64,000 bases of DNA from Hymenobacter wooponensis (GCF_004745865.1 NZ_SRKZ01000004.1:496001-560000); one strand, 5' to 3'; counted from the stretch's first letter, positions 35,625 to 45,468 are shown. Notes: generated by a model from the sequence alone, not told the origin. Program-made: numbers and translations.

Positions 35625-38600
35625 ATGCGAACAGCTTTACTCCGTAGCTGCCTTCTAGTACTACTATTTTTGGTGATGGGAGCATTACCTGCGGCAGCAA
35701 CCCATCTGCTAGGAGGAGAGATGAGTTACCGGTACTTAGACGCCAATGGGCCTAGTAGTGCCCGGTATCGCTACCGCGTAACGGTACTCATCTACGTGAA
35801 TGCCGACCCCAGTACCTCACAGGTTGCGGCTGGACGGGAGGCTATTGAAGTCGGTTTCTACAACAAATCGCAGAACGGCAATCTAATTACTCGCCTCACG
35901 CTACCTCGGCTTAGTAATAACATCATCACCCCAGCTCAACCGGGCGGTTGTACTACCCCAGGCACGCAATCATTACTGGTTCGCCTCTGCCGATACGAAA
36001 CCATTGTTAACCTGCCAGTTTCGTTTGATGGATACTATGCGGTGTATAGCGATGGAAACCGTAATGCTGGCATCACAAACCTGCTGAATTCAGACCAGTA
36101 TGCTCAGCAGATTTACGTGGAAATGGCGCCGCCACTGCTGCCCAACTCCTCCCCTACTTTCTCGGATACTGCAGTAGCAGTAATTTGCCAGGGCGATACC
36201 AGCATTCTGGTTAATAACGCCGTTGATCCTGATGGCGACCGGCTTATTTATTCCTTCAGCCGTCCCTATGGTGGTACGCAGACGGGCGGAGGCGCTATTT
36301 TGCCCGCAGTCTTTCAGGGCACTCCACCTACCGTTCCGTATAGCACAGGCTATAGCCAAACCAACCCTTTTGGGCCCGGGCCTGGAAGCTATGCTTACTT
36401 AAACGCCAGCAACGGCTTAAGCCGCTACGCCGCGCCGCGTTTGGGAGCTTACGTAGTGGCTGTGGAAGTGAAGGAATACCGAACCATTAATGGGGCGGAA
36501 GTATTAATTGGCTCTACCCGCCGCGAAATACAGCTGGTGGTCAGAACCTGCCCGGCTAACAATTCACCCGCTTTCACCTCAGCCTCCCAGGCCACGCATA
36601 TTTATACCGTGCAGGAAGGCCAGCCAGTAAACTTCGCATTAGCGGCTACTGATCCGGATGGCAACCCCATCAACCTGAAAGCGAACAGTGTGCTTCTAGA
36701 TGGCCCTGGTGGCTACGACGCTACGTTCGGGGGTAATGCTGGTACGGTCGTCCCGGGAAATCCTACGGGTAGCGCCACCATTCAGGGCACCGGAGGACGC
36801 GTGAACACACAGTTTACATTTAATACTCGCTGCGGTAATGCCCGAGCTACACCCTATGATGTAGTAGTAACGGCCACGGATGTGGCCTGCGGGGCGAAGA
36901 GTGTGGCCGATATCTTTCAGATTTACGTCACCAAGGCCGTCGGGCCAAACCGCATCAACGGAGACACGCTAGTCTGCGACCGGAGCCAGGCGTTTGCTTA
37001 CACTGCGGCCGGGCCAGCAGCTAGTAGCTATACCTGGATTGTGCGCGGCGGCACTATTCAAGGCTCTAACACGGGTAGCTCGGTACAGGTACTATGGGGC
37101 TCCAGCGGAGTAGGCCGAGTGGTTTTGCGTGGGGTTTCAGCCTTTGGCTGCGCCACCGACTCAGTAGTGCGCAACATTGATTTGCGCCCCGCCAGCACTC
37201 TGGCAGTGTCGCCTAGTGTGAGCATTTGCTTGGGCAGCACCACTACTCTTACTGCTTCTGGCAGTGGCACCTATACCTGGACGGGCGGTGGACAGACCTT
37301 TACTGGACCAAGCATTTCTGTTTCGCCTACTCAAACTACCACCTATACGGTTACCTCAACCACTGGGGTGTGCACCACTTCGCGCCAAACGACCGTCACC
37401 GTAAACCCGGCCGCCGTTGCTAACGCGGGTGCAAACCAGGGGGCCTGCCCCGGCAGCACAGTTACGCTGGGGGCCGCAGCTATAACAGGGTATACGTATC
37501 AGTGGAGCCCCGCTCCTGGCCTCAATAGCACAACAACCGCCCAGCCGGTATTCACCATACCCACTACCGCTACTGCCGGACAGGCCTACACCTTCACGCT
37601 TACTGCTACTACGGCCGAAGGCTGCTCCGCTACGGGTACGGTACGTGTTACAGTAAATCCGCCCGCAGTAGCCAACGCTGGCCCAAACGCCACCCTGTGC
37701 GACGGGCAGCGTGTGACGTTGGGTACTCCGGCCTTGCCAGGGTATACGTATCAGTGGAGCCCCGCTCCTGGCCTCAGCAACACTTCCGCGGCTCAACCGG
37801 TCTTCACGGCTACTAACCGCACGCAGGCCCCACTGACGCTCACGTTCGTACTCACGGCCAGCGCGGCACAAACCTGTCCTGCTACCAGCACCGTGACGGT
37901 TACTGTCAATCCGCGCCCCGAGGCTGATAGCATCCAAGGCAGCGTTTCGGTGTGCCCAACAGTTCAGGGAGTGGCCTATGGCATCAAGAACTCTCGTTTC
38001 ACGGCTTATCAGTGGCTGGTAACGGGTGGTACTATTGCTAGCGGGCAAGGTACCAGTGCCATCACTGTAAACTGGGGAGCGGCAACCTCCACGGGTTCGG
38101 TAAAAGCTTTCCAGCTGAATACGTTGGGTTGCTCTTCTGATACCGTGACGCTACCTGTACGCGTGAATCAGCAGTTGGCCACTCAAAAACCCACTGGCCC
38201 GCTGCAAGTATGCCTCTCCGATGGCCCCTTCACCTATCAGACGAGCTACACCAACGGCTCTACCTACGCCTGGCAGATCATTGGTGGCACCCAAGTAGGC
38301 ACCAATCAGGCGTCGGTGCAGGTAAACTGGACCCGTACTGGCCTAGTAAAGCTGGTGGTTACTGAGTCGAGCAACCCCACCGGCGGACGCTGCTTTGGGC
38401 AGAGCGATACGCTCTACGTAAACGTGCTGCCTTCGCCGGCTACTAACCTGGCTGTTGCGGGCCCGAGCCGCATTTGTGCGGGCACTGGTAACATCACCTT
38501 CTCGCTGCCTGGCGCAACTACCTCTACCTACGCCTTTACCTTAAATGGGGCGGCGGTTACGGGCAACGGCAACTCCATTACCCTGCCCACCCCAGCAGCC

Positions 38601-39749
38601 AGCGCTGCGGCTTACACCCTTACTATTCGGGAAACGAATGCCAACGGGTGCGTAGGCCAGCCCTACACCAAAACTTTCCTGGTAGTGCCGCCATTAGCTA
38701 TAACGGGCCCCGCCAGTTACTGCCCCGAGTCACGCACCGGACTGGCCTACGCGGCTACTTCGGTGGCCGGTGGCGCCTACGCGTGGACCATTACGGGCGG
38801 CACTATCACCAGTGGGCAAGGCACCAGCGCCGTGCGAGTTGATATTCCGGCTGGCACAACTACCGCTACGCTTTCCGTGACAGAAACCACCAGCACCAGT
38901 TGCGCCGCCACATTCACTATCCGACCAGACAACGCAACAGTGGCATTGAACACCGCCTCGGTGGAAGTAGGTGACGACCGTAAGATTACGCTGGCGCTGA
39001 ATGTGCCCAACAATACCGGCAACGGCAACCGGGTGCAGATTCTGCGCCGCGACGCGGGTAGTACGGGAGCATACACCACCGTAGGCAACACTGCTAACAC
39101 TGCCACCACGTTTACGGATAACGCAGTAGATGCGGATGCTAAAGCCTATCAGTACCGCATCGACCTAACCAATGCCTGTGGCACCGTGCTTAATAGTCAG
39201 GAGCACACCACCATCCTAACCAAAGCCACTGCTACGCAAAGCACGGGCGGACGCAATGTAGGCCAGGCTCAGGTTAGCTGGACGGCATATCAGGGCTTTA
39301 CGGTGAAGGAATACCGGGTACTTCGGATGGCTGATAACGGCGGGGCCGAAGTGGTAGGAACCGTTCCGGCCTCTACTCTGCAGCTTACGTTGCCAACAAG
39401 TGCCGTGGGGTTCAATCAGTGTTTTCGGGTGCAAGCCATCAGTACCGATGCTACGGCCCGTACCTCTAACTCCAACGATGCCTGCGTGAACTTCAATAAC
39501 CCGCTTGCCTTCTACAACATCATCACGCCCAACGGCGACGGTAAAAATGACGTGCTGACCATCGATAATGTAGCACTATACCCCAACAATACCTTTACCA
39601 TCTTCAACCGTTGGGGCAAGGAAGTCTACTCCACCACCAACTACCGCAACACCTATGGCGGACAAGATCAGGGGGCTGGTATGTACTACTACCTGTTTAA
39701 ACTGCAGGATGGCACCACCTACAAAGGCTGGTTTGAAATAGCTAAGTAA
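35625..39749 (+). CDS. Large secreted PKD/Ig-like protein with T9SS type B (CHU_C) domain
   Basis: 1374 residues. Signal peptide ends AAAT; the mature start THLLGGEMSYRY is typical of Bacteroidota adhesin-like proteins. A PKD-like/Ig-like array fills the middle (SAYTW, GYTYQWSPAPGL twice, LVCDRSQAFAYT and others). The C-terminal 90 residues, FYNIITPNGDGKNDVL through GGQDQGAGMYYYLFKLQDG, form the gliding-motility-associated type B sorting domain. Probably anchored on the surface. It lies 94 nt after the GEVED gene in the same direction. A strong hairpin follows. Confidence 0.9.
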   Translation: MRTALLRSCLLVLLFLVMGALPAAATHLLGGEMSYRYLDANGPSSARYRYRVTVLIYVNADPSTSQVAAGREAIEVGFYNKSQNGNLITRLTLPRLSNNIITPAQPGGCTTPGTQSLLVRLCRYETIVNLPVSFDGYYAVYSDGNRNAGITNLLNSDQYAQQIYVEMAPPLLPNSSPTFSDTAVAVICQGDTSILVNNAVDPDGDRLIYSFSRPYGGTQTGGGAILPAVFQGTPPTVPYSTGYSQTNPFGPGPGSYAYLNASNGLSRYAAPRLGAYVVAVEVKEYRTINGAEVLIGSTRREIQLVVRTCPANNSPAFTSASQATHIYTVQEGQPVNFALAATDPDGNPINLKANSVLLDGPGGYDATFGGNAGTVVPGNPTGSATIQGTGGRVNTQFTFNTRCGNARATPYDVVVTATDVACGAKSVADIFQIYVTKAVGPNRINGDTLVCDRSQAFAYTAAGPAASSYTWIVRGGTIQGSNTGSSVQVLWGSSGVGRVVLRGVSAFGCATDSVVRNIDLRPASTLAVSPSVSICLGSTTTLTASGSGTYTWTGGGQTFTGPSISVSPTQTTTYTVTSTTGVCTTSRQTTVTVNPAAVANAGANQGACPGSTVTLGAAAITGYTYQWSPAPGLNSTTTAQPVFTIPTTATAGQAYTFTLTATTAEGCSATGTVRVTVNPPAVANAGPNATLCDGQRVTLGTPALPGYTYQWSPAPGLSNTSAAQPVFTATNRTQAPLTLTFVLTASAAQTCPATSTVTVTVNPRPEADSIQGSVSVCPTVQGVAYGIKNSRFTAYQWLVTGGTIASGQGTSAITVNWGAATSTGSVKAFQLNTLGCSSDTVTLPVRVNQQLATQKPTGPLQVCLSDGPFTYQTSYTNGSTYAWQIIGGTQVGTNQASVQVNWTRTGLVKLVVTESSNPTGGRCFGQSDTLYVNVLPSPATNLAVAGPSRICAGTGNITFSLPGATTSTYAFTLNGAAVTGNGNSITLPTPAASAAAYTLTIRETNANGCVGQPYTKTFLVVPPLAITGPASYCPESRTGLAYAATSVAGGAYAWTITGGTITSGQGTSAVRVDIPAGTTTATLSVTETTSTSCAATFTIRPDNATVALNTASVEVGDDRKITLALNVPNNTGNGNRVQILRRDAGSTGAYTTVGNTANTATTFTDNAVDADAKAYQYRIDLTNACGTVLNSQEHTTILTKATATQSTGGRNVGQAQVSWTAYQGFTVKEYRVLRMADNGGAEVVGTVPASTLQLTLPTSAVGFNQCFRVQAISTDATARTSNSNDACVNFNNPLAFYNIITPNGDGKNDVLTIDNVALYPNNTFTIFNRWGKEVYSTTNYRNTYGGQDQGAGMYYYLFKLQDGTTYKGWFEIAK

Positions 39750-39768
39750 GTGGCAATAACCCAGCGCA

Positions 39769-39801
39769 AGGCGCCGTTCGGCAATGGCCGGGCGGCGCCT
39801 T
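39769..39801 (+). terminator. Terminator of the type B adhesin gene
   Basis: AAGGCGCCG pairs with CGGCGCCTT and a T-rich tract to 39806 follows. The loop holds a second small CGGC/GCCG stem. Confidence 0.85.
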
Positions 39802-39835
39802 TTTTATTCTCTACAGCTACTATTCTAGCCATTCT

Positions 39836-42184
39836 ATGCGTCTGCTCTACCTGCTTCTTTTGCTCTTCTTACCACTTACAGTGTCTGCTCAAGCTCGCCT
39901 CAACCTGAGTTTTGAACCAGATGCTAATGTTCACCAGCCGCTGCTTCTTTGGGTCAGCCGCCATAATGGAGTAGCCCCTCGGGAAAACCAAGTACTGAGG
40001 GTTGATACGGTGACCAAAGCCGCTAGTGGGCGTGGCAGCCTCTTACTAGATGTCAGTCGGTTTGATGAACCCGTAGGTGGTGCATTTTATACCAGCATTG
40101 CGCCGGTAGATTCCATGCGCGGCCAAACCGTAACTATCAGCGCCAGCATGCGCACCGAAGGATTCACCGGCAAGGCTTTTTTATACGCTCATGCCCAAAC
40201 GGATAACAGTGGGGAGAATTTAGCTAGCAATGACAACTTCAACTCTCCGGCCCCACCAGCTAACTCCGGCTGGCAGCGGGTACAGATACAGCTGCCCGTG
40301 CCCACTGCCGCAACCAACTTACTCTTTGGCCTCCGGTTTCAGGGGCAGGGCAAGGTATGGCTCGATGAGGTGCGAGTGGAATGGGGCAACGGGCAACGCT
40401 ACCACGACCAACTGCTCCCTGGCACCGAGCCACTGGTGCAGAGCGTGGCCGCCCGCCGCGCCAACTGGGACTTTGAACTACCTAGGCCACTACTGCCTGA
40501 CTCGCGCTACCTAGCTCAGCCTGACTCAGTAACTCCGGCTCACCACGGCGGCCACAGCCTACACCTGCGCCCTGCTGCCGGCTCAAGAGCTCCTTATGCC
40601 TACCTAGGCCAGGTACCGGTTGATACAGCGCTGCGCGGTAAAACCCTGGTAGTTCAAGGATACGTCCGGGGAGCAACTGCTCCGGCGGCTTCCTTTTACT
40701 ATGCCCTCCTCAACGAAGATAACCGCACCGCCACGCGCCGGGGTGCGCGCAGCCAACTTCAAGAGTTGCCACTACCTTCTGCCACAGCTTCCTCTACGGA
40801 GTGGCGGGCGTTCAGCGTGTCGATACCCATTACCTGGAATCAATATTTCACGCAGCTGGCACTGGGGGTGCATCTCGGCAACACCGGCGAGTTGTGGATA
40901 GATGATCTGCATCTGCTTATTAATGGCAAGCCTTATGCCCCACCCGCCGACCCTGCCGCTGTGGCCCTGCCTACTGCGGCGGAGCTAGCCTGGCTTCGGC
41001 AGGCGGCCCTACCACTGCGCACTGTGGCGGCTGATGGTGGCGACGTGAAAGACCTGACCGCTTTCGGAGCTTTAGCTGGTAAAGCGCAGATTATAGCCTT
41101 AGGCGAGGTGACGTATGGCTCGCGGGAAGTAGCCCAGCTGCGGCACCGGCTCACGCGCTACCTGGTAGAGCAAAAGGGCGTACGAGCCTTGGCACTGGAG
41201 ACCGATATGGGCGCCTGTTTGGCACTGAATAACTATTTACAAACTGGGCAGGGCAATCCGCGCCAGCTCCTAGGCCAGTTAGGCACCTACAACTCCGTTG
41301 AGACCCTGGCGCTGGTGCAATGGCTACGGGCCTATAATGAGCGCGCTACCACAAAGGTGCAGGTATGGGGCCTAGAGTGCCAACGTCCAGCCGAAGCACT
41401 GACCTGGCTGCGGCAGCTATTGCCGCAACGTGCGCCCGTACCGCAGGCGCAGTTAGAGCAGTTGGCTTCGCAACTTCGGGAACTGCCCACTGCTGGCATT
41501 CGCCTGAACCCATTCACCATGCCTGGCACTACGGAGCCGCGCTTGCTAGCCGTTCGTAACACCATCCGGGAAGTACGACAGGGCTTTGATGAGCGCAACC
41601 GCCTACGGGCTGGCGCTGAGCTACCGCTGGCTGATGCCGCCATTCAGCGCCAACTGTTGCAGCAATTAGAGCAGTACACCACCCTCCAAACCCTGGACCC
41701 TGATTTGGTTCCTGCTTACCGAGGCGCCAGCCTGGCCGAGAACATCTACTGGTGCCGTACCCAGCAGCCAAGTGGCAAACTGCTGGTGCTGGCTCATAAT
41801 ACTGTGGTGGCAGCTACTGGCACGGCGGGCCAGCTCTTACGCGCCACTTACGGGCCAGAGTACGTGACGCTGGGTACAGCCTTCGCCACCGGTAGTTTTC
41901 GGACAGACGATGGACAGGGAGGTAAGCTAACCGTAACGCCAGCCGCTGCAGCCGTGCCAGGCAGTTATGAATATTATTTCCAGACGGCCAAACTGCCTCT
42001 CTCCTACCTCGACCTGCGCACCCCTGCACTGATGCCCGGTACTCAATGGCTGTACCAGAACCTGCTGTTGCGCGATGTAGGCCACTCTCTAGCTCCTGTC
42101 TCCTTCTTCCACCACGATCTGCGGCGAGAATTTGACGCTCTACTGTTCATCCCGGCCACCACACCACTCCAGACCATTCGCTAG
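39836..42184 (+). CDS. Secreted erythromycin-esterase-family protein with altered catalytic motif
   Basis: 782 residues. Signal peptide ends TVSAQ. Two jelly-roll (carbohydrate-binding-like) modules precede the enzyme domain (residues about 25-185 and 205-365; VWLDEVRVEWG and LWIDDLHLLI endings). The esterase-like domain runs from about 400: ALGEVTYGSREVAQLRHRLTRYL then LALETDMG, as in EreA/B/C, and LVLAHNTVVA. In Ere proteins the first motif is GExxHG with an essential His; here it is GEVTYG, Tyr in place of His. The AHNxH motif also lacks its second His. It may be a pseudoenzyme or act differently. The stop lies in CTAGGCCA. Confidence 0.8.
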   Translation: MRLLYLLLLLFLPLTVSAQARLNLSFEPDANVHQPLLLWVSRHNGVAPRENQVLRVDTVTKAASGRGSLLLDVSRFDEPVGGAFYTSIAPVDSMRGQTVTISASMRTEGFTGKAFLYAHAQTDNSGENLASNDNFNSPAPPANSGWQRVQIQLPVPTAATNLLFGLRFQGQGKVWLDEVRVEWGNGQRYHDQLLPGTEPLVQSVAARRANWDFELPRPLLPDSRYLAQPDSVTPAHHGGHSLHLRPAAGSRAPYAYLGQVPVDTALRGKTLVVQGYVRGATAPAASFYYALLNEDNRTATRRGARSQLQELPLPSATASSTEWRAFSVSIPITWNQYFTQLALGVHLGNTGELWIDDLHLLINGKPYAPPADPAAVALPTAAELAWLRQAALPLRTVAADGGDVKDLTAFGALAGKAQIIALGEVTYGSREVAQLRHRLTRYLVEQKGVRALALETDMGACLALNNYLQTGQGNPRQLLGQLGTYNSVETLALVQWLRAYNERATTKVQVWGLECQRPAEALTWLRQLLPQRAPVPQAQLEQLASQLRELPTAGIRLNPFTMPGTTEPRLLAVRNTIREVRQGFDERNRLRAGAELPLADAAIQRQLLQQLEQYTTLQTLDPDLVPAYRGASLAENIYWCRTQQPSGKLLVLAHNTVVAATGTAGQLLRATYGPEYVTLGTAFATGSFRTDDGQGGKLTVTPAAAAVPGSYEYYFQTAKLPLSYLDLRTPALMPGTQWLYQNLLLRDVGHSLAPVSFFHHDLRREFDALLFIPATTPLQTIR

Positions 42185-42224
42185 GCCAGTTAGCACAGCT
42201 CCAAAGCCCAAGCTCGCCCAGAGA

Positions 42225-42261
42225 CAAATCCGCGAAATCCGGGAAATCCGTCTCAATCCGT
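42225..42261. repeat. Short tandem AAATCCG repeats upstream of rlmD
   Basis: Three copies of AAATCCG at 9-nt spacing, then AATCCG, fill 42225-42261. They lie directly before the -7 box. Function unknown. Confidence 0.6.
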
Positions 42262-42264
42262 GCT

Positions 42265-42272
42265 TACCTTTG
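42265..42272 (+). promoter_or_regulatory. Promoter -7 box before rlmD
   Basis: TACCTTTG, exact match, 5 nt before the GTG at 42278. It favours GTG 42278 over GTG 42260. Confidence 0.5.
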
Positions 42273-42277
42273 CGTTT

Positions 42278-43687
42278 GTGAGGAAATCAGCAAAAAACAT
42301 TCCGGCGGAGCTGCTCCGCGAAGTTGAAATCACCGATATGGTGGCCGAAGGCAAGTGCTTAGTGCGCCGCGAGAACCTGGTCATTTTCGTGACGCAGGTA
42401 GCTCCCGGCGACGTGGTAGACCTGCGCGTGACAAAAGCCAAAAAGAACTTTCTGGAGGCCGTGCCCACCAAGTTCCATAAGTATTCTGACCTGCGCGTAA
42501 CGCCATTCTGCGAGCATTTCGGCACCTGTGGGGGCTGTAAATGGCAGCACCTGGCCTACGAAACGCAGCTTAAATTTAAGCACCAGCAAGTAGCCGATAC
42601 GCTGCAGCGCATTGGCAAAGTGGCACTGCCCGAGATACTGCCCATCCAGGCGTCGCCTGACCAAACCTACTACCGCAACAAGCTCGAGTACACGTTTAGC
42701 CACAATGGCTGGCTTACGAATGAGCAGATTGCCAGCGGCCACAATTACGAGCGGCGCGTGCTCGGTTTCCACACCCCGGCCCGCTTTGATAAGATTCTGG
42801 ACATCAACCACTGTTGGCTGCAGCCCGACCCGAGCAACCAGATCCGTCTGGCCGTGCGCGATTATGCCCTGGAGCATGACCTGCCCTTCAACAACCTCGT
42901 AACCCAGGAAGGCTTCCTACGCAACCTCATCATTCGGACGGCTAATAGCGGCGACCTAATGGTGATTTTGCAATGCTATTATGCCCATGATGCGCTGCTG
43001 CCCCTGCTGGATTTCATTTACGAGCGGTTCCCACAGATTACGTCGCTCAACTACGTACTCAACGACAAGGGCAACGAGACCTTCCACGACCTAGAGGTGG
43101 TGTGTTACAAAGGTGAGCCGTACATCCATGAGGAGATGGAAGGCTTGCGCTTCCGCGTGGGTCCGAAGTCCTTCTACCAGACGAACTCTGAAGGGGCCTA
43201 CAACCTCTACAAAATCACGCGCGAGTTTGCCCAGCTCACCGGCTCAGAGCTGGTGTATGACCTTTACACCGGCGCTGGCACCATAGCCAACTTCGTGGCT
43301 CGGCAGGCCAAGCACGTAGTGGGCGTAGAGTATGTAGAGTCGGCCGTTAAGGACGCCTACATCAACTCCGAAATCAACGGCACCACCAACACGGAGTTCT
43401 ACGCCGGCGACATGAAGGACGTGCTCAACGCCGAGTTCATCGAGAAGCACGGCCGCCCCGACGTTATCATCACGGACCCGCCCCGCGCCGGCATGCACCC
43501 CGACGTAGTGTCCCGCCTACTGGAAATGCGCGCCCCACGAATTGTGTACGTCAGCTGCAACCCCGGCACCCAGGCTCGAGACCTAGAGCTACTGGATCAG
43601 GCCTACAAAGTAGTGAGAGTGCAGCCCGTAGATATGTTCCCACACACCCACCACGTAGAGAATGTGGTGCTGCTGGAGTTGAAGTAA
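42278..43687 (+). CDS. rlmD: 23S rRNA (uracil-C5)-methyltransferase, RlmD/TrmA family
   Basis: About 469 residues from GTG. An N-terminal TRAM-like domain (EVEITDMVAEGKCLVR, GDVVDLRV) is followed by the iron-sulfur motif CEHFGTCGGC. SAM-dependent methyltransferase domain: YQTNSEGAYNLY, VYDLYTGAGTI, VVGVEYVESAV, DPPRAGMHPDV and YVSCNPGT, the catalytic Cys motif. It methylates a uridine of 23S rRNA (U1939 or U747 type). Specificity between RlmD/RlmCD and TrmA cannot be settled here. Confidence 0.9.
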   Translation: MRKSAKNIPAELLREVEITDMVAEGKCLVRRENLVIFVTQVAPGDVVDLRVTKAKKNFLEAVPTKFHKYSDLRVTPFCEHFGTCGGCKWQHLAYETQLKFKHQQVADTLQRIGKVALPEILPIQASPDQTYYRNKLEYTFSHNGWLTNEQIASGHNYERRVLGFHTPARFDKILDINHCWLQPDPSNQIRLAVRDYALEHDLPFNNLVTQEGFLRNLIIRTANSGDLMVILQCYYAHDALLPLLDFIYERFPQITSLNYVLNDKGNETFHDLEVVCYKGEPYIHEEMEGLRFRVGPKSFYQTNSEGAYNLYKITREFAQLTGSELVYDLYTGAGTIANFVARQAKHVVGVEYVESAVKDAYINSEINGTTNTEFYAGDMKDVLNAEFIEKHGRPDVIITDPPRAGMHPDVVSRLLEMRAPRIVYVSCNPGTQARDLELLDQAYKVVRVQPVDMFPHTHHVENVVLLELK

Positions 43688-43691
43688 GGTG

Positions 43692-44270
43692 ATGTTTGGG
43701 ATAGAAGAGTGGAATGCTGGTACCACAACCGGCGTTCCACAACTACTCTGCCCCGCAGAACCGGTTGCTCATTGGGAAGGAATAAATGTTCCATCTAGTG
43801 GACGAATTGTTGAGTCTGATTTTCGCAGTTCGGGTAATCTGAAAGATCCTGCCACCGATTATGATCTGGCCTGTTCCATTGCTATGCTTCCGCAAGAAGC
43901 TGGCTTGATTACCGTTGGTCAGGGTAAGGCATTGGTTGTATGCGGAGAAATACCGTTTGCAGCTTGGCTTCCTGCCAACAGCTTCTTGGGAGGTTATATT
44001 CTTGTTCCTGAGTTTTGGACCAAAACAGAAGCTGATTGTCAGGCTATCCTACTTGGAATTGAGGATGCTGCTTACTCAAATACTGGCCTAGCATTGACCT
44101 CAACAGGACTAGGCTTTATGCTCTTTGCTGCAACTGATTGCAGTACCGATTCTGATTTTGAAAATATCCATGCAGATTGTCCGGCAGGAATATATGGGGT
44201 AGCTACCCACGTATATGACGCTCCTGACTTTCAACTTCGAATTATACGCTTAGAGCAACTACTGGAGTAG
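43692..44270 (+). CDS. Imm21-like immunity protein (orphan)
   Basis: About 192 residues starting 4 nt after rlmD. Segments GVPQLLC, AHWEG, YDLACSI, LITVGQGKALVVCGEIP, WLP, GGYILVPEFW and GIYGVATHVYD match the pattern of Imm21 polymorphic-toxin immunity proteins as I know it. Base composition is noticeably more AT-rich than rlmD and the next gene. No toxin gene is adjacent. It may protect against toxins of competitors; this is inference from the family. Cytoplasmic, no signal. Confidence 0.65.
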   Translation: MFGIEEWNAGTTTGVPQLLCPAEPVAHWEGINVPSSGRIVESDFRSSGNLKDPATDYDLACSIAMLPQEAGLITVGQGKALVVCGEIPFAAWLPANSFLGGYILVPEFWTKTEADCQAILLGIEDAAYSNTGLALTSTGLGFMLFAATDCSTDSDFENIHADCPAGIYGVATHVYDAPDFQLRIIRLEQLLE

Positions 44271-44353
44271 AGACTGTCACTCAGCTTAAATAACCAACAC
44301 TACCTATATTAACTCGGCCACCCTATCTCGCTCGACATTTACCATCTTACTTC

Positions 44354-45463
44354 ATGCGCAGAATTGAGTATCTCGATAGTGTCCGCGGGCTGGCCGCTTT
44401 TGCGGTGGTTATCTATCATTTCACGGGTTGGCGCTGGGCTGAGGCGATGGAGTTTAAGCTGGGCGCTATTCTGTTCAACGGCGCCGATGCGGTATCCCTG
44501 TTCTTCGTGTTGAGTGGCCTAGTGCTTTCTTGGAAGTACTTCCACCCCAATGAGTCATTGGCCATTGATGGCGCGCATTACCGGCCTTATGTTATCAACC
44601 GGGTGGTGCGGTTATACGTGCCTTTTCTGGCGGCTCTGGCCGTGTACTACTTATATGGTCATCGTCACGACCCGCTCCGCCAATTAGCAGTCGAGTTCGT
44701 CAAAAACACCTACCACTGGTTTGAGGAAGCCTTATTGGTGCGCGGAAAGCATGACATCTATGGCCCAGGCTGGACGCTGGAAGTGGAAATGGCGGCCTCG
44801 CTGTTCGTCCCATTTTTAGCCTTACTTCTGCGCCGTAGCCGGCAGCTGTTTGTGGGCTTCATGCTGGCAGTGCTCTTCATCGGCTCAGGCCTGATTTTTT
44901 GGGGTATTCAGCATTTCTGTCTGGGGATGCTGCTGGCGTATTTCTTCCGCCAAATAGAGGCCTACGACATGCGGCAAGCCTCGTGGTATCGGTACCGGCA
45001 CTTACTTTACATCGGGGTGTTTGCGCTGTTTTCTATTCGGCACATCACGCGCATTTATCCTCTGGGGGAGAATGTAAACTACTGGCTCGGCATCTTCCGA
45101 CTCGATCTGTTTCATTTTACTGGTCTAGCCTCGGCCCTGATTCTGGCATTCATCATCAACCGGCCGCGGGTGCAGAGCTGGCTGACCACCAAACCGTTGC
45201 TATTTTTAGGTCGCATCTCATATAGCGTGTATCTGGTACACTGGTTTTTTGTAGCCTATGTGATGGATCACTGGGACAAGCTCACCGTGCACCTTTCCAC
45301 CTCTACTCAATCTTTTTGGGGTATGTTGGGCTTCACAGTTGGGGCTACTCTGCTCACGGCAACGGTGTTTAACGTACTAGTTGAACGCCCAGCTATCCGG
45401 TTAGGTCGTAAACTCTCGGACCGCCTCACTCCTCGGACCCAGCGGGTACAACATGCTTCTTAA
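44354..45463 (+). CDS. Acyltransferase 3 family membrane protein
   Basis: 369 residues. RIEYLDSVRGLAAFAVVIYHF at the N terminus is the hallmark of acyltransferase 3 (OafA/NodX type), with the catalytic His in YHF. About ten hydrophobic helices follow (e.g. FFVLSGLVLSW, FVPFLALLLRR, ISYSVYLVHWFF). It transfers acyl groups, usually acetyl, to cell-surface carbohydrates. Inner membrane. The next gene follows within 13 nt. Confidence 0.9.
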   Translation: MRRIEYLDSVRGLAAFAVVIYHFTGWRWAEAMEFKLGAILFNGADAVSLFFVLSGLVLSWKYFHPNESLAIDGAHYRPYVINRVVRLYVPFLAALAVYYLYGHRHDPLRQLAVEFVKNTYHWFEEALLVRGKHDIYGPGWTLEVEMAASLFVPFLALLLRRSRQLFVGFMLAVLFIGSGLIFWGIQHFCLGMLLAYFFRQIEAYDMRQASWYRYRHLLYIGVFALFSIRHITRIYPLGENVNYWLGIFRLDLFHFTGLASALILAFIINRPRVQSWLTTKPLLFLGRISYSVYLVHWFFVAYVMDHWDKLTVHLSTSTQSFWGMLGFTVGATLLTATVFNVLVERPAIRLGRKLSDRLTPRTQRVQHAS

Positions 45464-45468
45464 CTTTG
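45461..45468 (+). promoter_or_regulatory. Promoter -7 box overlapping the acyltransferase stop
   Basis: TAACTTTG, where TAA is the stop of the preceding gene. ATG follows 7 nt later. Confidence 0.45.

Noticed and set aside
37356..38048. 230-codon minus-strand ORF inside the type B adhesin gene
   Set aside because: Antisense to a repeat-rich region of a well supported gene; its apparent internal repeats mirror the repeats of the real gene.
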